This document shows positions 31,479-42,760 of a stretch of 64,000 nucleotides of DNA, piece by piece. Numbering within the stretch: the stretch's first letter is position 1; each line of letters opens with the position of its first letter. Under the pieces are notes generated by a model. The model saw nothing but the letters and a program-made list of their open reading frames with translations. It ran no database searches and was not told where the DNA came from. A program made the translations under genes and the position numbers. The stretch comes from Thiomicrorhabdus sp. (lineage in GTDB: Bacteria > Pseudomonadota > Gammaproteobacteria > Thiomicrospirales > Thiomicrospiraceae). Location of the stretch: assembly GCA_015487495.1 (NCBI GenBank), contig WFPP01000025.1, positions 1 to 64,000 of the forward strand, read 5' to 3'.

Positions 31479-31667
31479 GCAAGTTCAATTTTCAGAATCC
31501 AGACCTTTTTTCGCAAGCGCAGGTCGATACGACAAGAAAAGATAACGCAGAACTTCAAGCGAACTTTCTTACGCGTTATTTTAACTTAAATTTTTGACTC
31601 TTGTGGTCACGACTTAAATAACTTTAAGAAAGGCACGCTTTGGTGTTACAAAGGGAGGGTAATAATG

Positions 31668-31709
31668 AATGGGTAAGGGGGGATGGGTAAGAAATGGGTA
31701 AGGGGGGGG
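31668..31709 (+). repeat. G-rich imperfect tandem repeat (atgggtaaggggggatgggtaagaaatgggtaagggggggg)
   Basis: Three atgggtaag units with G-runs of 3-8. Confidence 0.7.
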
Positions 31710-31783
31710 AATTTTTTAAAATTGGCGTGTTGCTTGCTCTACCCTCTCATATTAGGTGTTTATAACAGTGGGTTTTAATAGGT

Positions 31784-32332
31784 ATGTTATTAATGTTGTT
31801 TACTGAATATGCTTGTAAGAGATTGAATAGTACTGGAATGTTTAAGGTTTCAATGATTTTATTGAGTGTCATTTTTTTGGCAGCCTGCTCAAGTTCTCCA
31901 CGCTATAATGATTCGTCGAGTGTGCAAAAATCAGAGAATTCATCGCTTCATTCAAACCGTTCTTCAGTGATTCATCGATTGTTGTTAAAACAGTATCGTC
32001 ACTGGAAAGGCACGCCTTATCGTTATGGGGGAACGTCTTTAAGCGGAGTGGATTGTTCTGCCTTTGTACAGAATACTTATCGCTCAAAGTTGGGCAAACA
32101 AATTCCTCGTACCACGCGTACTCAAATTAAAATAGGAAAAAAAGTAAAAAAATCGCAGTTAAAAGTGGGGGATATTGTATTTTTTAAAACAGGGCGTACT
32201 TCGCTTCATAATGGCATTTATCTTGGAAATGCACAGTTCATGCATGCCTCATCCAGTAAAGGGGTGACAATTTCCAGTTTAAACAACCGTTACTGGCGTA
32301 AACGCTACTTAACTTCTCGTCGAATTCTGTAA
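31784..32332 (+). CDS. NlpC/P60 family lipoprotein (cell-wall endopeptidase)
   Basis: Lipobox-like LSVIFLAACSS; YRYGGTSLSGVDCSAFVQNTYRSKLGKQIPRTTRTQ; catalytic H in SLHNGIYLG. Start may be 31838. Confidence 0.92.
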   Translation: MLLMLFTEYACKRLNSTGMFKVSMILLSVIFLAACSSSPRYNDSSSVQKSENSSLHSNRSSVIHRLLLKQYRHWKGTPYRYGGTSLSGVDCSAFVQNTYRSKLGKQIPRTTRTQIKIGKKVKKSQLKVGDIVFFKTGRTSLHNGIYLGNAQFMHASSSKGVTISSLNNRYWRKRYLTSRRIL

Positions 32333-32605
32333 AAGCGCTTTGTGCAATACAAATACAATGAGCAAGTAAATTATGGTCGCTGTTTTTTTGTTTTCCTTTC
32401 TGGGGCAGGCTTCTAGAGTGTTGCTCAAATGTTTACACTGTTTTTTACATTTCTACATGTAAGGAGTTGGGGGGAGAGTTTTGTTTTAAAACAGGCTGTA
32501 ATTTGGTATGGTTTCTGTGTTATGTTTTAATTTCAGGTTTTTCTGTGAATGGCTACCCGGACTTAGCTGGGTGGTTGCCTAATTTCTCTAAATGGTGGTG
32601 TTGGT

Positions 32606-34570
32606 ATGTCTAGGATAGAGTCTATTTTAACGGAATCACGAGTGTTTGAAGCATCAGAACAAGTGCTGAATTCAGTGGCTTTAGATGCTCAGTCGATTAT
32701 GAGCATGTATGAAAAGGCCGAACAGGATCATGTGGGCTTTTGGTCAGATTTGGCACGAGAAAAATTGAATTGGTCAAAACCTTTTACCGTTGGTTTGGAT
32801 GATTCTGAAGCGCCTCATTTTAAATGGTTTACCGATGGTGAATTGAATGTTTCCTATAATTGCATTGATCGGCATTTGGAGAACAAAAGCGATAAGCTGG
32901 CCATTATTTTTGAAGGCGACGATGGGCATGTAGAGCGTTATACCTATAAAGAGTTGCATGACCATGTATGTCGTTTTGCGAATACGTTAGTGTCTATGGG
33001 GGTTCAGAAAGGGGAGCGTGTGGTTTTGTACATGCCAATGATTCCACAAGCGGTAATAGCCATGCAAGCATGTGCCCGTATTGGAGCGATTCACTCAGTT
33101 GTTTTTGGTGGGTTTTCAGCAGATTCATTGCTTGATCGTATTGAAGATGCGGGTGCAAAATTGGTCATTACTGCTAATGGTGGTTACAGGGGGGGGAAAA
33201 TTATTTCGCTTAAAAAAGCAGTGGATGAGGCTCTGGAAAAGGGGGGGGATCATGTTCGTAAAGTGATTGTTTTTAAGCGTACCGATGAAGCGGTGCCAAT
33301 GAAAGAAGGGCGTGATATTGATTGGTATGAAGCCGAAGCAGGTATGAGTAATTACCATGATCCCGTGATGGTGGAATCGGAACACCCTCTCTTTTTATTG
33401 TATACATCCGGTTCTACTGGCAAGCCGAAGGGGGTGCAACATAGTACGGGAGGGTATTTGCTCAATGCTCATGTGACTAATGAGTGGATGTTTGATTTAA
33501 AGGATAGCGATATTTTTTGGTGCACGGCAGATGTCGGCTGGATTACAGGGCATACTTATGTGGCGTATGGTCCTTTGTCAGTGGGGGCAACGCTGTTAAT
33601 GTTTGAAGGGGTTCCTACTTACCCAGACGCAGGGCGTTTTTGGCAAATATGTCAAGATCACGGTGTAACCATTTTTTATACTGCTCCTACTGCAATTAGA
33701 GCGTTAATGAAATTTGGTTCAGAATGGCCTGAAAAATACGATTTATCGGCACTTAGAATATTAGGAACCGTGGGAGAGCCAATTAATCCAGAAGCCTGGA
33801 TATGGTATTACCATGAAGTTGGTGGAGGACGTTGTCCGATTATTGATACGTGGTGGCAGACGGAGACTGGTGCACATATGATTGCGCCATTTCCTGTTAC
33901 CCCTTTAAAGCCAGGGTCGTGTACTAAAGCGTTACCAGGGATTGATGCGGCTATTTTAGAAGAGTCTGGTAATGAGTTGGGTGTAGACGAAGGCGGAATG
34001 TTGGTGATTAAAAAACCGTGGCCTTCTATGATTCGTAATGTTTGGGGGGATGAGGCACGTTATAAAAAAACCTATTTTCCTTTAATGGAAAAAGGGGGGG
34101 ACTCTCGGTTTTATTATGTAGTGGGTGACAGTGCTTATCAGGATGAAGATGGGTACTTCTGGATTTTAGGGCGTGTAGACGATGTTTTAAATGTCTCAGG
34201 GCATCGTTTGGGAACAATGGAAATTGAGTCGGCTTTGGTGGCGCACTCTCAGGTAGCAGAAGCGGCTGTTGTTGGGCGTCCTCATGAAATTAAGGGGGAG
34301 GCTGTTTCTGCTTTTGTGGTGCTTAATACCCCTATTCCTGAAGGGGAGGCACGTGAAACTCTGGTTCAAACTTTACGTAATTGGGTTGCAAAAGAAATTG
34401 GTGCCATTGCCAAGCCAGATGATATTCGATTTGGTACAAATTTGCCCAAAACACGTTCGGGAAAAATCATGCGTCGTTTATTGAGAACGTTAGCCCAAGG
34501 TAAAGACATTTTGCAAGATACCTCTACTTTGGAAGATCCATCGGTTCTGGAACAGTTTAAAAAGCCGTAA
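32606..34570 (+). CDS. acs: Acetyl-CoA synthetase
   Basis: 654 aa; [60 protein letters not shown]. Confidence 0.97.
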   Translation: MSRIESILTESRVFEASEQVLNSVALDAQSIMSMYEKAEQDHVGFWSDLAREKLNWSKPFTVGLDDSEAPHFKWFTDGELNVSYNCIDRHLENKSDKLAIIFEGDDGHVERYTYKELHDHVCRFANTLVSMGVQKGERVVLYMPMIPQAVIAMQACARIGAIHSVVFGGFSADSLLDRIEDAGAKLVITANGGYRGGKIISLKKAVDEALEKGGDHVRKVIVFKRTDEAVPMKEGRDIDWYEAEAGMSNYHDPVMVESEHPLFLLYTSGSTGKPKGVQHSTGGYLLNAHVTNEWMFDLKDSDIFWCTADVGWITGHTYVAYGPLSVGATLLMFEGVPTYPDAGRFWQICQDHGVTIFYTAPTAIRALMKFGSEWPEKYDLSALRILGTVGEPINPEAWIWYYHEVGGGRCPIIDTWWQTETGAHMIAPFPVTPLKPGSCTKALPGIDAAILEESGNELGVDEGGMLVIKKPWPSMIRNVWGDEARYKKTYFPLMEKGGDSRFYYVVGDSAYQDEDGYFWILGRVDDVLNVSGHRLGTMEIESALVAHSQVAEAAVVGRPHEIKGEAVSAFVVLNTPIPEGEARETLVQTLRNWVAKEIGAIAKPDDIRFGTNLPKTRSGKIMRRLLRTLAQGKDILQDTSTLEDPSVLEQFKKP

Positions 34571-34672
34571 CAAACATTGACAAAATGGTGATTTACTGTA
34601 TAGTTTTGTTCAGATTTTTTAAAAAATTATTAAGCGTTGTTTAAAATAAAACTAAACGGCGGCTTAACTTTT

Positions 34673-34700
34673 AAAAAACCCCGTTTTTACGGGGTTTTTT
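34673..34700 (+). terminator. Rho-independent terminator downstream of acs
   Basis: aaaaaaccccgtttttacggggtttttt. Confidence 0.9.
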
Positions 34701-34828
34701 GTTATTAAAATTTAAGAAATGGGGTTTGAGCGCATAGGTAAACCAGAATAAGATGAGGGTGTGTCCTTATTTGATTATTTTATCGGTTTGGACTGATTGG
34801 CTTTAAACCTTAAAAATAGCGGAAGAGA

Positions 34829-35290
34829 TTGTTAGTGCGTTTAGAAGAGAAGCTAGAGAAATTATTAAAGCCTACCATTGAATCAATGGGGTTTGAATTG
34901 TGGGGGTTTGAATATCTGCCCGCAGGGCGTCATACGGTTTTAAGGGTATTCGTTGATAAAGAAGAGACGGGGGTTACGGTTGATGACTGTGCTACGATAA
35001 GCCGCCAGATCAGTGCCATTATGGATGTAGAGGATCCCATTAGCAGTGCGTATATGCTGGAAATTTCTTCTCCAGGAATGGATCGTTTGCTTTTAAAACC
35101 AAGTCAATTTGAGCGTTACAAAGGTAAAACGGTTCAAGTGAGAACAGCGGTAGGCGTTTTGGGGCGTAGAAAGTTTAAGGGCCCAATGCGACAAGTGGGT
35201 GATACGATGATTGTTATAGAGGTAGACGGTGAACTATATGAAGTTGCTTATGACATCATCGAAAAAGCAAACTTGGTCGCTGAGTTTTAA
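34829..35290 (+). CDS. rimP: Ribosome maturation factor RimP
   Basis: 153 aa, non-ATG start (TTG 34829 or GTG 34835); LEISSPGMDRLLLKPSQFERYKGK. Confidence 0.94.
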   Translation: MLVRLEEKLEKLLKPTIESMGFELWGFEYLPAGRHTVLRVFVDKEETGVTVDDCATISRQISAIMDVEDPISSAYMLEISSPGMDRLLLKPSQFERYKGKTVQVRTAVGVLGRRKFKGPMRQVGDTMIVIEVDGELYEVAYDIIEKANLVAEF

Positions 35291-35301
35291 TCAGAGGTTC
35301 C
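35291..35301. repeat. Family-2 remnant tcagaggttcc between two TTAA tetramers at the rimP stop
   Basis: gttTTAAtcagaggttccTTAAac. Confidence 0.55.
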
Positions 35302-35432
35302 TTAAACATTAAACCTAGAGATGATATTGAAATAGTAATTTAAGCTGCTCAGAGCAGTTGCAAAAAATTAAATAGGGTAGCGTTTCCATTTAAGATGCTG
35401 CAAAACTTAAAAAAATTAGGACGAGAAATATA

Positions 35433-36923
35433 ATGGGTAAAGAAATATTAGCCGTTGTGGAAATCATGGCAAACGAAAAAGGTGTTGATAAAGAAATTAT
35501 TTTTGATGCCATTGAAACTGCGTTAGCAACAGCCACTCGAAAAAGTCACGGAGATGACATTGATGTTCGTGTGGTAATTGATCGTGATACGGGAGAGTAT
35601 GAATCCTTTCAGCGCTGGGAGGTGATTGAAGATGCAACAGCAATTGAGGATAATGTTGGTTGGTATATTCGTGAAATGGATGCAGTAGATATTGACCCTA
35701 ATATTGAGGTTGGTGAATTTATTGAAGAGCCGATTGAGTCGATTGATTTTGGGCGAATTGGTGCACAAACTGCTAAACAGGTGATTATTCAAAAAGTTCG
35801 TGAAGCAGAGCGCAAAAAGGTTGTGGCAGAGTACAGTAAGCGTGTGGGAGAAATTTTAACGGGGCAGGTAAAGCGTGTTGATCGTGGTGATGTTATTTTA
35901 GATCTCGGCGAAAATGTGGATGCCATTATTCCGCGTAATCAGTTGGTCGCTCGTGAAAATTTCCGCATGGGAGATCGTGTTCGTGGCTATTTGCAATCGG
36001 TTGAATTTCGCCCTAGAGGCCCTCAGTTAACCATGTCGCGAGCATGTAATGAAATGTTGATGGAACTGTTTAAAATTGAAGTTCCTGAAATTGGAGATGA
36101 CTTGATTGACGTAATGAGTGTTGCGCGTGATGTTGGTTTTCGTGCCAAGGTGGCCGTGCGTGGTAATGATCCACGATTAGATCCGATTGGTGCCTGTGTT
36201 GGTATGCGTGGTTCACGTGTTCAATCGGTTATGAATGAATTGAACGGTGAGCGCATTGATATTATCCAGTGGGATGTCAACGATGCCCAGTTTGTGATTA
36301 ATGCCATGGCTCCTGCTGAAGTGATTTCCATTATGGTGGACGAAGATAAGCATACGATGGATTTAGCAGTGGATGATGAGCAACTTTCTCAGGCGATTGG
36401 AAAAAATGGTCAAAATGTCCGTTTAGCCAGTGAATTAACTGGTTGGGAATTGAATGTTATGAGTCAGTCTGCCATGTCTGAAAAACATAATATTGAATCT
36501 AAAAGTCAAATTGATGTCTTTGTGAATGCACTGGATGTTGATGAAGAAATGGCGGAAGTTTTAGTTGCAGAAGGCTTTTCAACACTGGAGGAAGTGGCGT
36601 ATGTACCTGCGGTTGAAATGTTGGATATTGATGGTTTTGATGAAGAAATTGTAACGGAGTTAAAACAGCGTGCTAAAGATGCCCTGTTAACCAGTGCCAT
36701 TGCAGAAGAAGAGCGTTTGGCATTGGCTGAGCCAGCGGATGATTTGCTAAGTCTGGAAGGAATGACCCCTGAGTTGGCAAAAACATTGGCAGGAAGTGGT
36801 GTTATAACACAAGAAGACTTGGCAGAGTTAAGTATTGATGAAGTATTGGAAATCTTGGACATCAATGAAGAGACGGCTGGAGAATTAATTCTGAAAGCAC
36901 GTGCACCATGGTTTGAAGAGTAA
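35433..36923 (+). CDS. nusA: Transcription termination/antitermination factor NusA
   Basis: 496 aa; S1 and KH domains (GACVGMRGSRVQSVMNELNGERIDII); C-terminal acidic repeats. Confidence 0.98.
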   Translation: MGKEILAVVEIMANEKGVDKEIIFDAIETALATATRKSHGDDIDVRVVIDRDTGEYESFQRWEVIEDATAIEDNVGWYIREMDAVDIDPNIEVGEFIEEPIESIDFGRIGAQTAKQVIIQKVREAERKKVVAEYSKRVGEILTGQVKRVDRGDVILDLGENVDAIIPRNQLVARENFRMGDRVRGYLQSVEFRPRGPQLTMSRACNEMLMELFKIEVPEIGDDLIDVMSVARDVGFRAKVAVRGNDPRLDPIGACVGMRGSRVQSVMNELNGERIDIIQWDVNDAQFVINAMAPAEVISIMVDEDKHTMDLAVDDEQLSQAIGKNGQNVRLASELTGWELNVMSQSAMSEKHNIESKSQIDVFVNALDVDEEMAEVLVAEGFSTLEEVAYVPAVEMLDIDGFDEEIVTELKQRAKDALLTSAIAEEERLALAEPADDLLSLEGMTPELAKTLAGSGVITQEDLAELSIDEVLEILDINEETAGELILKARAPWFEE

Positions 36924-36938
36924 AGGGAGAGGAATTAA

Positions 36939-39431
36939 ATGTCAGATATATCGGTAAAAGAATTTTCAAAAACACTCAACCTTTCGGAAGAAAAACTACT
37001 TTCTCAACTGGATGCATCGGGTATTAAAGGTAAAAAATCAGGAGATGTGATTACAGACGATGAAAAAATAACGCTATTGGGTTATCTGAAATCATTGCAT
37101 GGTGAACAGTCAGAAGAATCGCCCAAAAAAGTGACGTTACGTCGTAAGCAGACGCTTAATTTATCATCAGGTTCTGGTCGGGATAAGCGCAGTGTAAAGG
37201 TTGAGGTACGCAAAAAACGTACTTATGTTAAAAAAGAAGAGAAGGTTGAAGAGCCTGTGGTTGAGATCGTTCCTCCTGTTGAAGAAGCAGTGAAAACGGT
37301 TGAATCGTCTAAAAAAACATCCCCTGATGTTGAGAAACAAGCTCAGCCAGAAACACGCTCTAAAAAAGGGAGAGGGAAACCGGAAAAAACACATGTAAAA
37401 CCTGAAGAGATTCCTGTAGTGGCTCCACCTCCTGTTAAAGAAGACCATTCTAAGGCGGCTAAAAAAGCCAAAGATCAAAAACATCATGAAACTCGCAAGG
37501 TGAATGATGGTCGAGATGGGCCTAAAGGAGGCGCAGCGAAAAAACCTGGAAACCAAAATAATCGTGGTGGTAATCGGCGTCCAGCCCGTGGTGGCCGAAA
37601 AAACGTTCAACCCAAACATCGTGCTGCGTTGCAGATGGATAATGAGCATGGGTTTCAACAGCCAACTGCGCCTGTTATTAAGGACGTAAAAGTGCCTGAA
37701 AGCATTACTTTGTCAGCACTGGCAGAGCAAATGTCGATTAAAACCGGAGAGGTCATTAAGTTTATGATGATGGAGCTTGGTACGATGGCAACCATTAACC
37801 AGATTCTTGATCAGGAAACGGCAATGCTAATTGTTGAGGAAATGGGGCATAATGCCATTGCCTTTAATGAAGTAACGGTTGAAGATGAGGTGGTCAATCA
37901 GGAGTATCATGGAGCTACGGTTACCCGTTCTCCTGTTGTCACGATTATGGGACATGTTGATCATGGTAAAACGTCTCTACTTGACTACATTCGTAAGGCC
38001 AAGGTGGCAACAGGTGAAGCGGGTGGTATTACGCAACATATCGGTGCTTACCATGTTGATACCGATCAGGGAGGAATTACTTTTATTGACACTCCTGGTC
38101 ATGCGGCTTTTACCGCCATGCGAGCACGAGGTGCCGATATTACGGATGTGGTGGTGATTGTTGTGGCGGCAGATGATGGGGTAATGCCTCAGACTCGCGA
38201 AGCCATTCAACATGCCAAAGCGTCTGGTGTTGGTATTGTGGTTGCTGTTAATAAAATGGATAAAGAAACAGCCAATATGGATCGTGTGATGCAGGAGCTT
38301 GCCACGGAAGAAGTGGTGCCTGAAGCTTGGGGCGGCGATGTTCAATTTGTTCCTGTTTCGGCTAAGACCGGTTTGGGGATTGATGATTTACTAGATGCGA
38401 TTTCGTTACAATCTGAAATGTTGGAGTTGGAAGCACCAATTGAAGGTCATGCAAAAGGCGTGGTGATTGAGTCTCGCTTGGATAGGGGGCGAGGAACGGT
38501 TGCAACGGTACTGGTTCAATCGGGTACGTTACGTAAAGGTGATATTGTTTTGTGTGGTATGGTTTATGGGCGTATTAGATCTTTAATCAGTGATTCAGGT
38601 CAAAGTATTTTAGAAGCGGGGCCATCTATTCCGGTTGAATTGCTCGGACTGTCTGGTGTGCCTGTTGCTGGGGATGAAATGATTACTGTTGAAAATGAGC
38701 GTAAGGCTCGTGAAGCAGCCACCTTCCGTCAAGGCAAGTTTAAAGAATTAAAAATTGCACGTCAGCAAAAATCAAAACTTGAAAATATGTTTAACAAAAT
38801 GGCTGAGGGTGAAACTCAAAGCGTTAACATTATTTTGAAAGCAGACGTACAAGGATCCATTCAGGCGATTACAGATGCATTGGTGAAATTATCCACAGAA
38901 GAGATTAAAGTAAATGTGATTTCTTCTGGTGTAGGGGGCATTAGTGAAACCGATGCCAACTTGGCATTGGCTTCAGATGCATTGATTTTTGGTTTTAATG
39001 TTCGTGCTGATGTTGCAGCCAAGCGTATTATTGATAATGAAGGCATTGGTTTAAAGTATTACAGCATTATTTATGAAATTGTCGATGAAGTGAAGCGTGC
39101 GGTTGAAGGGAAGCTCGCTCCGGATATTCAAGAGAATATTGTGGGTGTTGCGGATGTGCGTGATGTTTTTAAAGCCCCTAAAATTGGCTTAATAGCTGGT
39201 TGTATGGTGACGGAAGGGGTGGTTAAACGTAATAACCCAATTCGGGTTCTTCGTGATAATATTGTTATTTATGAAGGAGTATTGGAATCTTTACGTCGTT
39301 TTAAAGATGATGTACAGGAAGTCAATAAAGGCATTGAATGCGGTATTGGTGTAAAAGATTATAATGATGTTAAAGTTGGGGATCAAATTGAGTGTTACGA
39401 ACGTATAGAAGTGAAACGTACGTTAAGCTAA
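36939..39431 (+). CDS. infB: Translation initiation factor IF-2
   Basis: 830 aa; [38 protein letters not shown]. Confidence 0.98.
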   Translation: MSDISVKEFSKTLNLSEEKLLSQLDASGIKGKKSGDVITDDEKITLLGYLKSLHGEQSEESPKKVTLRRKQTLNLSSGSGRDKRSVKVEVRKKRTYVKKEEKVEEPVVEIVPPVEEAVKTVESSKKTSPDVEKQAQPETRSKKGRGKPEKTHVKPEEIPVVAPPPVKEDHSKAAKKAKDQKHHETRKVNDGRDGPKGGAAKKPGNQNNRGGNRRPARGGRKNVQPKHRAALQMDNEHGFQQPTAPVIKDVKVPESITLSALAEQMSIKTGEVIKFMMMELGTMATINQILDQETAMLIVEEMGHNAIAFNEVTVEDEVVNQEYHGATVTRSPVVTIMGHVDHGKTSLLDYIRKAKVATGEAGGITQHIGAYHVDTDQGGITFIDTPGHAAFTAMRARGADITDVVVIVVAADDGVMPQTREAIQHAKASGVGIVVAVNKMDKETANMDRVMQELATEEVVPEAWGGDVQFVPVSAKTGLGIDDLLDAISLQSEMLELEAPIEGHAKGVVIESRLDRGRGTVATVLVQSGTLRKGDIVLCGMVYGRIRSLISDSGQSILEAGPSIPVELLGLSGVPVAGDEMITVENERKAREAATFRQGKFKELKIARQQKSKLENMFNKMAEGETQSVNIILKADVQGSIQAITDALVKLSTEEIKVNVISSGVGGISETDANLALASDALIFGFNVRADVAAKRIIDNEGIGLKYYSIIYEIVDEVKRAVEGKLAPDIQENIVGVADVRDVFKAPKIGLIAGCMVTEGVVKRNNPIRVLRDNIVIYEGVLESLRRFKDDVQEVNKGIECGIGVKDYNDVKVGDQIECYERIEVKRTLS

Positions 39432-39458
39432 TTGAATCAGCACTTCATTAGGTTTTAC

Positions 39459-39482
39459 AAAATGCCCCACTGGGGCATTTTG
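39459..39482 (+). terminator. Terminator-like hairpin between infB and rbfA
   Basis: caaaatgccccactggggcattttg plus T-rich tail. Confidence 0.8.
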
Positions 39483-39539
39483 TTTTTATAAAAAAGCAGT
39501 CATTGTTTAGCCGTTACAAAAAATAAAGAGAAAGTGAAT

Positions 39540-39902
39540 ATGAGTAATTCAACGGTGAGTCGGCCTGCACGGGTCGCCCAGGAAATTCGGCGTACGTTGT
39601 CGCAAATGTTATTGCGAGAGGCGAAAGATCCACGGTTTCAAAGAATAAATATTACCGACTGTAAAGTCAGTAAAGACTTAAGCATTGTTAGAGTGCATTT
39701 TGCACTGATTGGTCATAATGAATCAGACCCTGAAGTACAAGATGCATTGAATGCTCTGGAAAAAGCAAAGGGTTTTTTTAGGACAGAGCTGGGTAAGAAA
39801 TTACGTTTGCGTATTGTGCCAGATATTCGGTTCTTTTATGACAATGTTCCAGAGCATGCACAGCATATTGAAAATTTAATTAATAAAGCGCTTAATTCTT
39901 AA
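39540..39902 (+). CDS. rbfA: Ribosome-binding factor A
   Basis: RPARVAQEIRRTLSQMLLREAKDPR; start at ATG 39540. Confidence 0.95.
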   Translation: MSNSTVSRPARVAQEIRRTLSQMLLREAKDPRFQRINITDCKVSKDLSIVRVHFALIGHNESDPEVQDALNALEKAKGFFRTELGKKLRLRIVPDIRFFYDNVPEHAQHIENLINKALNS

Positions 39903-40826
39903 ATGGCACAGTTTAAACGTCCACCTAAGAGGCACATTGATGGCATTATTTTATTAAACAAACCTGTCGGGCCTTCTTCAAATGGTATGTTACAAAAAGT
40001 AATGCGACTTTTTAATGCCAAAAAAGGGGGGCATACGGGAGCATTGGATCCGTTTGCGACAGGGTTACTCCCCATTTGTTTGGGAGAAGCCACCAAAATT
40101 TCAGGTTTGTTGCTTGAATTGGATAAGCGTTACACAGCGACGTTAAAATTGGGAGAACAAACCGATACAGGGGACACGGAAGGCAATGTGGTTAAAGTGT
40201 TAAAAGTTCCCGAGTTAAATGAAGACTCAATTTCGCGGGTGCTGAAACAATTTATAGGTGCACTTAAACAAGTGCCACCGATGTATTCGGCTTTGAAACA
40301 TCAGGGAAAACCGCTGTATCATTATGCACGTCAAGGCATAGAAATTGATAGACCTGCTCGTTCTGTTGTGATTAAACAGTTGAAGTTTATTTCGTTTGAA
40401 AACAGTGTGTTGACTTTTGATGTGATGTGTTCCAAGGGAACTTATGTTCGAACATTGGGTGAGGACATTGCTTTGGCTCTTGGAACGGTTGGGCACCTAA
40501 CCGCATTGCATCGTACTCAAACGGGGTCGTTAAGCGGTGAAAATATGGTGACTTTTTCAGAGATTGAATCTTTGCGAAAGGCAGTTATTCAGCCTATTGA
40601 CAGTGCATTAACTCACCTGCCACGTTTGGATCTTTCTGCTGAAGAAGTTGATTTAATCAAGCACGGCCAAATGCTGGACTATCCAAAACCAGAGGCAGAA
40701 TTTGTGCGTTTATATGACCAGAAAGAGTGTTTCGCGGTGGGAGAGTGGTCTGATAAAAAACAGAAATTAAAGCCTAAACGTGTTTTTAACTTACACCTTG
40801 CTAAGGCTGAAGAGGTGGGGGAGTGA
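39903..40826 (+). CDS. truB: tRNA pseudouridine(55) synthase
   Basis: 307 aa; GGHTGALDPFATGLLPICLGEATK; CSKGTYVRTLGEDIA. Confidence 0.97.
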   Translation: MAQFKRPPKRHIDGIILLNKPVGPSSNGMLQKVMRLFNAKKGGHTGALDPFATGLLPICLGEATKISGLLLELDKRYTATLKLGEQTDTGDTEGNVVKVLKVPELNEDSISRVLKQFIGALKQVPPMYSALKHQGKPLYHYARQGIEIDRPARSVVIKQLKFISFENSVLTFDVMCSKGTYVRTLGEDIALALGTVGHLTALHRTQTGSLSGENMVTFSEIESLRKAVIQPIDSALTHLPRLDLSAEEVDLIKHGQMLDYPKPEAEFVRLYDQKECFAVGEWSDKKQKLKPKRVFNLHLAKAEEVGE

Positions 40827-40842
40827 GTTTTGGGGGTGGGAG

Positions 40843-41691
40843 ATGATTTTTACTCAGGCGGATGGTATTTTGGACTTAAGAGAGCGTGCGGCTTATTTGG
40901 CAGGCCACCTTAAAGAGGCGACGTGGTTGCCTTGGGAAATTTTGCCTGAAAGTTTAAATGAATTGCCTGCGACTCCCTCGACCCTTTTTTTAGTGGGGGA
41001 CAAGGAAGAGATTGACGCTGCCAGTCTGTTTTTGGATACAAAAGGTTATAAGGTAAGTGGTTCGTTGGTGATAGACAATGAGCAAACAATGCAACAATGG
41101 GCAAAGGCGTTACCAGAACAAGTGGTGACAGGAAGTGACTCTAGGCAATTATGGACACCAACCCCGTTATTGTCGGATTGGGTTCAATCCATGATTGAGC
41201 AAGGGATGAACCCTAAACAGATGACTCCACGTCTTAATGCGCTGGATTTAGGATGTGGTGGAGGCCGGGATGCTGTTTTTTTAGCTCAAAAAGGGTGGCG
41301 AGTGACGGGTATTGATCAAGAGGCACGAGTTTTAAGGCGAGCAAAGCAGTTGGCAAACCGTTCGGGTGCTTCGATTAAATTTAAATGTTGTGATCTTAAA
41401 AAAGAGGGGTGTTTTCCAGATACTCAGTTTGATTTGGTTGTGGTTGTTCGTTATTTAAACCGGACACTTTTTCAACGAATAGAACGTGCCGTTTCACCAG
41501 GTGGTGTTGTGCTGTATCAAACCTTTGTAACAGGGGTTGAGGCGCTTGGTTCACCTAAAAATCCAAATGTAATTTTAAAAACAGATGAATTAAGTAAAGT
41601 TTTTTCGGGTTATCAAATAATTGTTGATAGAATAGAGAAATTAAAGGATGGACGCCCTGTGGCTTCCTTTATTGCCCAAAAACCATTGTGA
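40843..41691 (+). CDS. Rhodanese-like domain plus class I SAM-dependent methyltransferase (TehB-like)
   Basis: Methyltransferase motif ALDLGCGGGRDAVFLAQKGWRVTGID; N-terminal ILDLRERAAYLAGHLKEATWLPW is rhodanese-like but lacks the usual active-site Cys. Start at ATG 40843. Confidence 0.82.
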   Translation: MIFTQADGILDLRERAAYLAGHLKEATWLPWEILPESLNELPATPSTLFLVGDKEEIDAASLFLDTKGYKVSGSLVIDNEQTMQQWAKALPEQVVTGSDSRQLWTPTPLLSDWVQSMIEQGMNPKQMTPRLNALDLGCGGGRDAVFLAQKGWRVTGIDQEARVLRRAKQLANRSGASIKFKCCDLKKEGCFPDTQFDLVVVVRYLNRTLFQRIERAVSPGGVVLYQTFVTGVEALGSPKNPNVILKTDELSKVFSGYQIIVDRIEKLKDGRPVASFIAQKPL

Positions 41692-42209
41692 GTATTTTGT
41701 ATTCGTTTCAAGGAGAGTGTATGTTATCTATATCTACGGATGAGCTATTTAATTTTTTTCAAAAACACTTAATTTGTGAGTCCTTAACTAAGCAGGAAGT
41801 CGGTCGTTTAATTCACTATCTTCAAGATAAAAAATACGAAGGTGAAGAGGTGATTTCAGATGCAGGTGAGGTAGGTGAATCACTTGGTTTTATTGTTAAG
41901 GGTAAGGTGCTATTTAACGGGGCAGATGCCGATCATACCGCAGTAGGAAAGCAAGGTGTGGGAACTTTAATTGGCGAAATGTCTTTTTTTGATCGCAAAC
42001 CTCGTAATTTAAGAATGACGGCAGGTAAGAAAGGCGTACAAATTTTTATGCTAACACGTCCAATGTATGAACGCTTAAAAGTTGAAGAACCATTTATAGC
42101 AGTAAATATTTTAGAAAATGCAATTGTGAGTTTAGATGATCTGGTTCGTCATATGGGAGATGATATTTCAGCATTAGGGCATTATGTGCATGGGTTTGGT
42201 AAACGTTAA
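41688..42209 (+). CDS. Cyclic nucleotide-binding-domain protein
   Basis: DAGEVGESLGFIVKGKVLFNG...GVGTLIGEMSFFDRKPRNLRMTA. Start may be 41721. Confidence 0.82.
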   Translation: MSILYSFQGECMLSISTDELFNFFQKHLICESLTKQEVGRLIHYLQDKKYEGEEVISDAGEVGESLGFIVKGKVLFNGADADHTAVGKQGVGTLIGEMSFFDRKPRNLRMTAGKKGVQIFMLTRPMYERLKVEEPFIAVNILENAIVSLDDLVRHMGDDISALGHYVHGFGKR

Positions 42210-42263
42210 GGTAAACTGTTAAATTGTTTTAATTTTATGATTGTTTTGTGTAAACACGTTTTC

Positions 42264-42274
42264 ATCAGAGCTTC
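42264..42274. repeat. Family-2 terminal-repeat remnant (tcagagcttcc|ttaa) upstream of rpsO
   Basis: Same sequence as the right end of the 42897-43310 element. Confidence 0.5.
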
Positions 42275-42284
42275 CTTAAGCAAC

Positions 42285-42312
42285 TTGTTTTAAGATCTTA
42301 AATAGGTATAAT
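42285..42312 (+). promoter_or_regulatory. Candidate sigma-70 promoter for rpsO (TTGTTT - 16 bp - TATAAT)
   Basis: ttgttt 42285-42290, tataat 42307-42312, ~78 bp before ATG 42390. Confidence 0.65.
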
Positions 42313-42389
42313 ACGCCAGCCAGTTCGTTTCTATCATCGGTTGTGGAAGCGAGTCTATTTAATTAAAACCGATTTTGGAGAGAAAGAGT

Positions 42390-42656
42390 ATGTTTAACGC
42401 TGACGTTAAAGCAAAAATCGTTGCTGAATATGCAACAAAAGAAGGCGACACGGGTTCGCCAGAGGTTCAAATCGCCCTTTTAACTGCGCGTATTAAGTAC
42501 CTAACAGAGCATTTTAAAATACATAAGCAAGATAATCATTCTCGTACAGGTTTATTGCGCTTGGTCAGTCGTCGTCGTAAGCTTTTGGATTATATTCACA
42601 AGAAAGACGGTGAAAGATACCTGTCTCTTATTAAGCGTTTAGGTTTGCGCAAATAA
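42390..42656 (+). CDS. rpsO: 30S ribosomal protein S15
   Basis: [49 protein letters not shown]; start at ATG 42390. Confidence 0.98.
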   Translation: MFNADVKAKIVAEYATKEGDTGSPEVQIALLTARIKYLTEHFKIHKQDNHSRTGLLRLVSRRRKLLDYIHKKDGERYLSLIKRLGLRK

Positions 42657-42725
42657 GAAAACAGGAACGGCTTAGGCATGCTTTTTTCAGAGGGAAGCCA
42701 AGTTTGTTATACAAAATGTTTGAAT

Positions 42726-42755
42726 AAAAAACCCTGCCTAGGCAGGGTTTTTTTG
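42726..42755 (+). terminator. Rho-independent terminator after rpsO
   Basis: aaaaaccctgcctaggcagggttttttt. Confidence 0.9.
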
Positions 42756-42760
42756 TTTAT

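Noticed and set aside
31480-31610. Similarity between 31480-31610 and 42918-43010 (…cctcttttcgcaggcgtatgtcgaatg… versus …accttttttcgcaagcgcaggtcgatacg…)
   Set aside because: Similarity limited to about 30 bp and too weak to call by eye; needs an alignment.
37167-37658. 163 aa antisense ORF in infB
   Set aside because: Phe/Arg-rich antisense shadow of the charged IF-2 N-terminal region.
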